Of a stretch of 64,000 nucleotides of DNA, positions 55,946 to 64,000 are shown in pieces. How positions within the stretch are numbered: position 1 is the first letter of the stretch; the number at the start of each line of letters is the position of its first letter. The notes below the pieces were generated by a model that was not told where the DNA came from, made no database searches, and saw only the letters and a list, made by a program, of their open reading frames with translations. The translations under genes were made by a program, and so were the position numbers. This DNA comes from Typhlomys cinereus (Eukaryota; Chordata; Mammalia; Rodentia; Platacanthomyidae), in assembly GCA_023101885.1 (NCBI GenBank), contig JALPQD010000017.1, forward strand, positions 851,428 through 915,427. The letters are read 5' to 3'.

Positions 55946-56165
55946 TATATAAAGTATTCCAGATAGGCAAATCCAAAGAGACAGAATGTCGGCAATTTCC
56001 AGGGGCCAGTGAGATAGTACCTGTCTACAGATGCATAGGCATTTCTATTTGAGGATGACAAGAATATTCCAGAATTAGCCAGTGATGATGGAGAACTGTA
56101 AGTGAAAAGCACTGGGTTATATTAACGGAATAAATTGTAGAGTGCGCAAATTAGATCTCAAAGAG
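55944..56165 (+). mobile_element. L1 3' UTR, right part
   Basis: It resumes the L1 immediately: TATTCCAGATAGGCAAATCC, AAAGAGACAGAATGTCGG, TTCCAGGGGCCAGTGAG, AATATTCCAGAATTAGCCAG, TGATGATGGAGAACTG and AAATTAGATCTCAA. Confidence 0.85.
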
Positions 56166-56577
56166 GGTTTTATAAGGTAAAGAAAGGTGCTTTTAACTTT
56201 TTAAGATTGAACAAGAGTCTCGGCACATGGGGAGCACACAGTGAGAATGCAGAGAATGCGGGGTACTCATGTGGACACAAGATGTGCATGATGAGCACGA
56301 GGTACCCGGATGATGCACGCGCCTCTGCTGTGTCCTCCTTGCCCTGCGGTGTTGTCCCAGAGAGATTCCGTTGTCTGTTTTTCACTCACAAGCAGGAGCT
56401 CTGTGGGGCTAAAGAGAAGGGGATGTGGGAATCCCAGCAGCTGTTCTTGGAGTCGTGACCTGAACTACTCACTGCGCTTCTGTCTGTTGTCCTGAAGTGA
56501 ACAAATCTTCAGAAATGAACTAACGTAAACCATGCGGCACAATAAAATGCCAACTCTAATCAAGAACAAACAGTTCA

Positions 56578-56886
56578 GGGCCTAGAGAGACAGCTCAGGG
56601 GTTAAGACTCTGCCTCTCAAGCAGAAGGTCCTGAGTTCAGATCCCAGGTCCCATGTAAAATCACAAGGCAGAAATGAAATGGCAGTGGCCTGCATTTCCG
56701 GCCCTAGTGGGTGGAACCTGGGAAATCACAAGGGTGAAGCAAAGAGGAGGAAGATGCAATCCGCGATGATTCCCGAAGTCACCCTTGGCCCTTCATAGGG
56801 ACACCCAGTGCCCTCTGAGACACACACACACACGCACGCGCACACACACACACACACACACTAAATAATAAATAAAAAGAAAAACA
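56578..56886 (+). mobile_element. lineage-type B2-like SINE, full length
   Basis: Head GGGCCTAGAGAGACAGCTCA, AAGGTCCTGAGTTCAGATCC, body ATTTCCGGCCCTAGTGGGTG, GAACCTGGGAAATCACAAGG, TTCCCGAAGTCACCCTTGGC, CA/CG-rich tail and AATAATAAATAAAAAGAAAA end. Confidence 0.87.
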
Positions 56887-57057
56887 AGGAGTCCTTGAAC
56901 TTATCTTGATTCTGAATCGCCGCTTTCTTCCGTAGTCTCCAGCTTCAGGCGCCACTTCTCCAGACCCTTCCTGAACTTCAAAGCCAGGTACGGGGTCATA
57001 GCTTTCTGTGCTAACAGTGCCAGTTTCCAGACAAAAATTACAATATTAATCATCTGT

Positions 57058-57350
57058 GGCTGGGGAGATGGCTCAGTGGTTAAAGCCTTTGCCTTTCAAG
57101 CAAAAGGATACAAGTTCGAGTCTCTAGATCCCTCTTAAAAATCCTAGGTGGGCGTGGCTGTAGCCTGCAATTCTGGTCCTGGAAGACTGAGCGGGGAAGA
57201 AAATCCCAGAGCCAACCAAAAAGGATTGGAATCCTGGAGGGTTCCCAGTGTCATCCTTGGGACATGTATGTACATGCCTGTACACATATGTACATCCACC
57301 TCCATGCAAAACACACACACACACACACACACACGCATGCGCGCCCACAA
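57058..57350 (+). mobile_element. lineage-type B2-like SINE, full length
   Basis: Head GGCTGGGGAGATGGCTCAGT, GGATACAAGTTCGAGTCTCT, body GTAGCCTGCAATTCTGGTCC, TTCCCAGTGTCATCCTTGGG and a CA-rich tail (57311-57350). It is the third same-strand copy within 1.7 kb. Confidence 0.87.
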
Positions 57351-58042
57351 GAATTTGTTGCTATCTAAAATCTAACCTCTTCCAAATTAGTAGCTTAAAC
57401 TATTTTTTAAACTGCTTCTCACCTGTTGCAGGTCTAGAATTGGGACCGCGCAGCAGCGTGGATCGTTAGCTCTCGCTGTGCCTTCTGTCGGGTCCCAGGT
57501 CACGCAAGTGACCTCTACGCCTCCCTTGTGATGCTTCGAAGGGATGGTTCCCGGCTCTGGGGGTTCCTTCCCTAGCACCTCAATTCTTACTGGGTTCTGT
57601 GGGTCTCCATTACGGAGCATCTGCGCCTCCTCCTTACCCCGTGGTCTCTCCATGCCACTGCATAACAGGCCAAGCAGACGTCTTCGAGAGCAGCTTGGGA
57701 TTCTCAAGAGCAAAAGCAAAAAGCAGTCACTGCAAGACTTTGGGGGTTTTAGAACCGATGTAAACCCCACTTGTGCCACATTGGGCAGACAGCAGCTGAG
57801 ACGCAGGGGTGTGTAAGCTTCAGGAATGACCCCCGGGAAAGAACATACGACATCCGTCTGCGCTCACTGGGGTCGCCTCGGGGACTTCTACCTGCCCTTC
57901 ACTTTTCCCCAGACTTCTCTGCTTGAGTTTGAGAGGAGGTGAGCCCTAGGGGTGACTGCCCCACCCCGACCCCTCCCTTTCCCACTAATGCCCACATATC
58001 TGTTGGTCGATGGACTCTCGGAAACCATTTGTGTTCATTTTA

Positions 58043-58045
<3 letters not shown>
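57351..58045. other. unique noncoding stretch
   Basis: Overlapping frames on both strands (up to 130 codons, minus, 57387-57779) with no recognisable domain. No gene called. Confidence 0.3.

Positions 58046-58091
<46 letters not shown>
58046..58091 (+). repeat. (TG)n microsatellite
   Basis: About 22 TG units ending in CGCGC. Confidence 0.95.
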
Positions 58092-58095
<4 letters not shown>

Positions 58096-58385
58096 CAAAA
58101 AATTCAAAGCATGGACACTAGATTACCTGTATCCATGAGCATTTTCCTTTCATCTGCTTTCAGGTTAATGCCAATTTAAGGTAAAATGGTCATGTAATGA
58201 CATTAAGAATATCCCTACCAGAAGGTGCAAGAGTTAATGGAAGGGCTACAGAAACGTGGGAACTCTTGACATCTTGGAATGTTTGTGCATTTTTTTGGAG
58301 GAAAAGACCCATTAGCTTTCATGAGATTATGCAAAGGAATTCTATGCTGAAAACACTAGATTGTTTCTCTCCTTAGAAGAGGGCT
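58092..58385. other. unique noncoding stretch
   Basis: AT-rich and repeat-free (GGTAAAATGGTCATGTAATG at 58180). Weak regulatory look only. Confidence 0.25.
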
Positions 58386-58828
58386 CTGTACAGAGCCATA
58401 TTGGTTGACCAAAGGCCAATCGTGCAGGATGAAAGGTCTTGTGCTGGAAAGTCCCAGAAAGCCCACGATATGAAAAGCAATCCCATACTCCACAGTGTTC
58501 GCTCCTGTAGCTGTGGTTACCAGAAACACAGCCTCCCTGCTCCTCATCTTAAAGGTCAACCAATTAGGAGGCGCCACGATAACGGCCCAAAGTCTCACTT
58601 CTTTAACTCCGCTTCACGCATGCGCCACGATGTTTGTCCTCTCACCCTTACTCTGCATCGGAGGGCTGTAAAAGCCCACTCTGTTTTTCCTTCGGGGCTG
58701 CACCTCAGAATCCTGGGTGCCGTCACCGATCAGCTTCAATAAAGTCTCTCCATTTGATAAAGCTACTGGCGTCTGTGTGGTAAAGTCCTGAGCGACCCCA
58801 GACCCATAAAGGAAACACTTTTCCAACA
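58386..58828 (+). mobile_element. solitary ERV LTR (class I, gammaretrovirus-like)
   Basis: Retroviral LTR architecture is visible: CCAAT boxes (GGCCAATCG at 58415, ACCAATTAGG at 58559), a TATA-like TGTAAAAGCCCACTCTG (58668), an AATAAAGTCTC polyadenylation signal at about 58738, and a TGTA start and CCAACA end. No gag, pol or env sequence flanks it, so it is a solo LTR. The ends are uncertain, and no clean 4-5 bp duplication was found at the borders given. Confidence 0.6.
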
Positions 58829-58924
58829 TGGTTAGAAAGCCAACATCAGAGATAGGCTTTCCTTGTAGCAGCCCTATGAACAGAGTCGAGATACAAAGAT
58901 AGAGATGTATCTTTGCTGGTTGGT

Positions 58925-59038
58925 TTTTTGGTTTTATTGAGACAGGGCATTGCTATGTAGCCCTGCCTGTCCATCAATCTGCCCTTGACACACACCCCCC
59001 AAAAATCCTGAAATTATAGACATGTACACCACACTTGC
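58925..59038 (-). mobile_element. B1-like SINE
   Basis: The reverse B1 pattern is clear: TTTTATTGAGACAGGGCATT, GCTATGTAGCCCTGCCTGTC and AAATTATAGACATGTACACC. Confidence 0.75.
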
Positions 59039-59039
59039 T

Positions 59040-60821
59040 AATAGCATATTAATTTTATTAAATTCTTCCGATGATTTCTAAAATATCATTGTAGCACAAA
59101 AGTTCTCCTCTTCAGTGTTCTGCTCACTGTCCCGTGCCTGACGGGGTGTCCATCAGATGGAAAGAGCGAAGAGAAAGACGCTGGGACCCCACACTCCTGG
59201 GGAGAGGAGCTTGCGTCCCACGATCCTGGGGAGGAGGAGCTTCTTTGTATGGACCAATCCACTAACAGACACCAGCTGTTCTTCAAATGGACAGCACCCG
59301 GCTAGGACCAGGGGTGGATGCAAAGAGAGGAAAAAACACCACAACAACGTTCTGCCTCCGTGTGATGACGGTGCGGTAGAAGAGGCAGGCAAGCAAAAAT
59401 AAGACGAGGCGATGTCAAACCAGACTGGACATCTGACCTTCCCAGAGGGCAAGAAGAGGGCGGAGCCAGCAGTGCCCCCCCCCCTTTGCCTGTAGCTCCT
59501 CCTACACAGGTCCTTCTCCCCACTACCATGCTTGACTAAAGAGACAAAAGAAGAGAGGTGGGAGAAGGGGCAAAGCATGCATCCGGCTCTCCACCCTCTC
59601 TCCCTCCTTTCCTTCCAAGAACTTGTTTCCCGCGTTCTCGTCTTTGTCAAGGGGAACAGACTTCTGCCTAGCTGGGTCTCCCCTGGCCTGGCTCCCCGAA
59701 CTTTCTCTCTCCTTCCCCTTCTCCACCTCAGTTACCCCTCCATCCAAGGAATGCAAGCCGAGCAACTCAGCCAAGCTCTGTGCACGGCTTGCAACAGCCG
59801 GAGAGCCAAGCCCGGGAAGAGCAGCCAAGTCCATTCACCTAGAGAGGAGCTTGTTTGGGAAGCTCTCGGTCTCCTAGGCATCCAGCGCATCTCAATATTG
59901 TGTTCCCATTTCATTTCTCCCACTCTGTCCTCCAACTATTTTTATTTCTATCTCAACTGCTGCTAGAGACTTCCTGTGAGAAAGGAATTATCTCTCTCTA
60001 ATGGGAGAGGAACACGAAAAGTCTCAGTTTCCTTGGAAATTATTGAACTCATGAGGGGGTTCATATTGGGTTTTGGATTACAAGAACTTCTATGAGAAAC
60101 TGCTTTTTAAATCAGATTATTTTGAACACTTGCCCTTTCTGGATCTTCAGATACTTTTTTTAATCTTCAGCTTAGAGAAATTCTAAGCTTCAGCCAATGT
60201 TAGATTTTTTAAAGGAACGCCCTTCCAGATTCCTAAACTTGAGCTAAGTAAAATGAAGGAGAGACGCTTAAGAGCAGTTGATACCCACACTTCCTGAAGA
60301 ACCAAGTCTGAATATGAAACAGGCTCACTAATTCACACTTAAACAGCTCTCTGGGTTTGCTCGTCCATCCGTCACCACCAAAAGTGTATCCTGAGCAAAG
60401 CCTTTCGGTGGTAGATACCAAACCTTGTGCTGTGAGTGCCACGGTCCACAGGTGTCAGTCGCTGCCACGGGAAGTTTCCGTACAGTGGGTACAGTGGTCA
60501 GTCCTTCTGACAAAGTGTCCCACCTGTAACAGTAGCACACAAGGCGTCGGGGACAGGGACAAATGTGCTGGGGTCTGAGGTCACGTGACAGCCACAGCAC
60601 CCCCACGAGCCTCTACTGCCAGCCTTCCCACATTACGGCTGAGGGTCCTGGGACTTGGAGAAGCTGAGCAACCTGAGTTAAGTGAGTGGAGTCTGTGTGA
60701 TCCATGGCTGGGGCCTCACCTGCCACAGTAAGTCATCTGTCGCTAACTGAAGCGTGGCCCTGTCTGCTTGACTTTGAGAGCGCAGATCTTAAAAAATAGA
60801 AATAAAGAAAAGAGAATATTG
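59040..60821. other. unique noncoding stretch
   Basis: GC-richer at 59150-59880, with several overlapping frames (up to 165 codons, minus, 59153-59650). None has a recognisable domain, and frames on the opposite strand cover the same bases. 60000-60250 is AT-rich and unique. Confidence 0.35.
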
Positions 60822-60895
60822 GAGTGGGGGCACAGCACTAGAGTGCTAGCCTATAACATAGGGGTCCTTATTTCAATGCCCAGTGCTATAAAAAA
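60822..60895 (+). mobile_element. ID-like SINE
   Basis: TGGAGTGGGGGCACAGCACT, AGAGTGCTAGCCTATAACAT and TTATTTCAATGCCCAGTGCT is a decayed tRNA-Ala-derived ID pattern. It leads straight into a purine array. Confidence 0.6.
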
Positions 60896-61098
60896 GGGGG
60901 GGATGGAGGAAGGAAGGAAGGAAGGAAGGAAGGAAGGAAGGAAGGAAGGAAGGAAGGAAGGAAGGAAGGAAGGAAGGAAGGAAGGAAGGAGGGAAGGAGG
61001 GAAGGAGGGAGGAAGGGGAGAGGAAAGGAAGAAAAGGGAGGGGGAGGGAGGGAGAGAAAAGGAAGAAAGAAAGGGAGGGAAGAAAGGAGGAAGGAAAA
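60896..61098 (+). repeat. (GGAA)n polypurine array
   Basis: About 20 consecutive GGAA units (about 60909-60989) are followed by GGGA/AGGG/GAAA-type purine text to 61098. It starts at the tail of the ID-like SINE. Confidence 0.95.
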
Positions 61099-61099
61099 G

Positions 61100-61229
61100 A
61101 AAAGAAACTTGTGTAAGGAAAGGTTTCTGCGTGCACCTAGTGACCTGTGTTTGATGCTCAGAAGCCCCTTGGTAGGAGAGAACCAACTTCGAAAACTGTC
61201 CTCTGACTCTCACACATGCCTGCCTGTAT

Positions 61230-61230
<1 letters not shown>
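61100..61230 (+). mobile_element. B2/B3-type SINE with (TC)n tail
   Basis: GTGACCTGTGTTTGATGCTC, AGAGAACCAACTTCGAAAAC and GTCCTCTGACTCTCACACAT match a B3-like body. A (TC)n run follows at 61231-61275, then AAATAAAATAATTTTAA. Confidence 0.6.
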
Positions 61231-61273
<43 letters not shown>

Positions 61274-61275
61274 CC
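61231..61275 (+). repeat. (TC)n microsatellite in a SINE tail
   Basis: About 20 TC units between the SINE body and its A-rich terminus, so the array lies within the element. Confidence 0.9.
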
Positions 61276-61628
61276 TGTCACTCCCTCGCTCATAAATAAA
61301 ATAATTTTAAAGAGCAATAAAACCAAGCAATGGTCAACAGTGTCTGAAACTCCTCAGCACAGAGAGCCCATAGAAGAGCATTAGGAACAACACAACCTAG
61401 CTTGCAAAGAGTATTTTCTTGGTCCCAAACCATTTTCTAATTCTTGGAACAAAATAAAAAAAAGAAAATTAATAAAAAATACTTGACAATTCTTTATCTC
61501 ACTTGTTTGTCCCAAGCTACATTCCTATTTCCAGCCCTTTGTCTGAAACCCAAGACTACAAAAGGGTGGAGGGACGTCTCGGTCTTGTGAGCAAAGAAAG
61601 AAAGAAGAGACGATGCATGATGCATAGT

Positions 61629-61696
61629 CTAGGGACTGGGGGATTGACTCTCGAGTTAACACTAAGGCTCTGGGTTCAGTTCCCAGCACCAGAAAA
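61629..61696 (+). mobile_element. ID-like SINE
   Basis: CTAGGGACTGGGGGATTGAC, TTAACACTAAGGCTCTGGGT and TCAGTTCCCAGCACCAGAAA match the ID consensus layout. Confidence 0.6.
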
Positions 61697-63859
61697 ACAC
61701 AAATTATGAAGGTTTAAAATTCCATCTCTGGTCAAGGTCAGCAGGCTGTATCCAAACAGACACGTCAGCAGGAGCCCAGAGTCTGTGAACCCCCACACCT
61801 TGCTTCCCCCAAGGGTAGTGTAGCATATTTTCACTGATGTTAATCCCCTTTCACAGGTCGAAATAAATAAATAAAATTTGAAAGATAGATTTATCAATAT
61901 TCTTTTTAAGAAAAGATGGTGGGTGTCTCTGACTTGGTGATATGCATGTTTTTAGCAGCAGCAAAGATAACCACGCAATTCTTACAAAAAGAAGAGTCTT
62001 TGAGAAAGTTGATCTAAACAGGAACCTGCTGGGGCAAAACTTGTCTCATGAAGATTCTGTTATGTACAGATGCACAGTTGGTGCGTCGTGTCTCTGGAAA
62101 ACACCCGCAGGGATTGTAAATCAGCTGGATTTGGGCGCCAACTTTGCCAAAACCATAGACTGACTTCTCGAGAGTCATTTTGCCTCCTGGGGCCTCCATT
62201 TCCTTTCGTGTCCAATGAGGGTATTTGGACTCATCTCTGGGACTCAGAAGAGTGACTTGTCTTGTTCGCCTTTCCGACAGCTGTCTTCCCATGGGAAAAC
62301 TCGATCAAACTGCTTTTACGTCCAGAAGAAGGCGAGGCCCCAACATCCTTCCTCCTGCCAGGAGAAGCCAGAAATAGACCAAAGGAAAAGAAGTAAAGAC
62401 TCAAACACGGCTTCCATCACTTCCTGACCTAGGGTACAGTGAGATTCAGAACAACAGAATCTGAAAGGGGAGAGAAAGCAAGATAATGAACTTCATAATG
62501 GAAATTCTATTTTTTCGTAATACTCATTCTTAGCTCTTCCTCACATTTTTGCTTAACGATAGCCACTCCATATTTTGAACCCAAAAGCAATCGAGAGTGA
62601 CCACTACGTCAAGCCTATGCATGTGGTGGAAGGGACAGAAGGAGAAATGAAAGACTCCTTTCTGGTTCCCGATGGGTTGTGGAGGTTAATGGTGTGCAGG
62701 CCTTTCCTCTGTCAGTCAGGTTCATTGCTACAGAACAACTGACACAACTGGTAATAAGTTGTTCTGGCAGTTTTCGTTAAGTCATTAAGCTTTATAACTG
62801 AGGGTCCTGGGTTCTAATTGACCACCTGGCTGCCCTCACATCCTCTTGGTTACCTAGCTTGTCCTGGAGGCCCCCTGCAATCCCAACAAGACCACTTCGT
62901 CAAGATAGTGAGATCGCTAGAACAAACCCATTGAAATCTTTCAGAGCATAATAATAAAAGTGACATAATAGTCACATTCCACTGGCTAGAAGCAATCACA
63001 GGTTCCATTTATACCTGAGGGGAGGGATTAAGGGCATGAATCCCAGAAGGTTAGGATGCTCACTGGGGTCCACTGAGGATCTGTCTGTCCTGTTTGAGCT
63101 CTGAGGATAAGCTACCCTAATGAGGTCCTCGCCTCAAACATGGGTGCCACATTGGAGCCAAGTCATGGACAGGCTCAAGGGCCAGTGTGGGGTTGTGGGA
63201 GTTTCCTCTGCTGTATGGAACACATTGGGGGTTGCTATGCAGAAGAACTGGAAAGTAACTGACCTGCATACACTTACAGCACCATGGGGAATCATTACAG
63301 AGGTGGTTTGGGATTAGACAATATGGGCCCGTGGGCAAAGGTTGGGGGAGGGAGGGCAGAAAGTGTGAAGCAGTCTCAGGGAGACCTCAGAAGGCAACAC
63401 AGAGCCCACTGGGCAAAGGAAAGACTCACTGATCCCTTAGCAAGCTGGAAAGGACAGGGGGAAGTTTCCAGCAATGGAGGCAGTGGGCAAGCAGGAACAC
63501 AGCAGAGAAAGGAAATGACCCACCTAGGTCAATAAGGACCCCACAGGGCCCCAACACCTCCAGGGCCATCTCACAGGGACAGAGTAAACTCTCCCACCCA
63601 CCATCTTGAGAGGGAAGATTCTGGAAACCTGAGCATTTACCTGGAAAGGGTTGTTTTCAAACACAAGGAGATTGGCATATTGTTAATTGGCTCATTCAAA
63701 GTTCACGTTTGTTTCCTTGCTACCCCAAGGCTGCAGAATCTTGGGGAAATTTCAATCAGTTATAGAGAAATAAAGGAAGTACATTTTCTTTGCACGATTG
63801 GATTGTGTGAGTAAATCTGTAATCTCCCTACACCTGCTATGTAACAGACACTAGAAACA
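61697..63859. other. unique noncoding stretch
   Basis: 2.2 kb without a clear repeat or gene. Frames under 100 codons only. Confidence 0.35.
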
Positions 63860-64000
63860 TTTGTTTTCATAGAATTCTTCCCTGGTCCTGTGAGGTAAGT
63901 GTTATTATATTCCCATTTCACAAATGAAGTTAAAACTCTGAGAGGTTAAGTAATTTGTGCAAGGTCACACAGCTGCTATGTGGGGAAGTTCGTATGGAAC
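63860..64000 (-). mobile_element. MIR SINE (runs off the window)
   Basis: The reverse MIR pattern is clear: GTGTTATTATATTCCCATTT, CACAAATGAAGTTAAAACTC, GAGAGGTTAAGTAATTTGTG and CAAGGTCACACAGCTGCTAT. Confidence 0.8.

Noticed and set aside
60822..60895. tRNA gene
   Set aside because: The tRNA-like promoter boxes belong to a decayed ID-type SINE. No cloverleaf or anticodon arm can be drawn.

Overview
The window reads as mammalian, mouse-related rodent DNA. I see no intact protein-coding gene, rRNA, tRNA or CRISPR array. The rodent call rests on repeats recognised by eye: B1-like, B3-like, B4/RSINE1-like and ID-like SINEs, a rodent-style MaLR LTR, and many long (CA)n, (GAAA)n, (GGAA)n and (GATA)n arrays. 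The commonest young SINE has a B2-like head (GGGGCTGGAGAGATGGCTCA type) but a body unlike mouse or rat B2, so the species is probably a mouse-related rodent outside Mus and Rattus. I cannot name it. The open frames in the window are short or lie in repeats; the longest (374 codons) runs through a minisatellite.

Layout. 1-0.48 kb may be the tail of a 3' untranslated region (weak). 1.3-3.4 kb holds two diverged copies of a ~270 bp segment. 2.6-8.8 kb is mostly unique AT-rich sequence with homeodomain-type motifs. 8.8-12.8 kb is repeats: a B4-type SINE, a LINE-like 3' end, a B3-type SINE, MIR, a hAT fragment and the B2-like SINE. 13.2-14.2 kb is a candidate regulatory block, followed by a ~31 bp minisatellite at 14.84-15.32 kb rich in KLF/SP-type boxes. 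16-20 kb is quiet sequence with MaLR and MIR relics. 20.0-20.8 kb pairs another candidate regulatory block with a full match to the CTCF core. 21.6 and 22.3 kb carry a near-identical short duplication. 24-33 kb is repeat-rich. 34.4-36.6 kb is the largest block that looks like conserved developmental noncoding DNA. 37-49.9 kb is again repeat-rich, with nested insertions and a ~550 bp GATA array. 50.8-51.1 kb is another candidate element. 54.1-57.4 kb holds L2, an L1 3' end split by a SINE, and two more SINEs. 58.4-58.8 kb looks like a solitary retroviral LTR. 60.8-61.3 kb holds SINEs with GGAA and TC arrays, and the window ends in a MIR.

As a whole it looks like part of a gene desert or a long intron. 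Function, if any, would be cis-regulatory (CTCF site, candidate enhancers, KLF/SP minisatellite). The clearest history is in the repeats: SINE tails have expanded into most of the long microsatellites, one case being proved by target-site duplications that enclose both. Repeat names are from memory of family consensus sequences and were not checked against a database.
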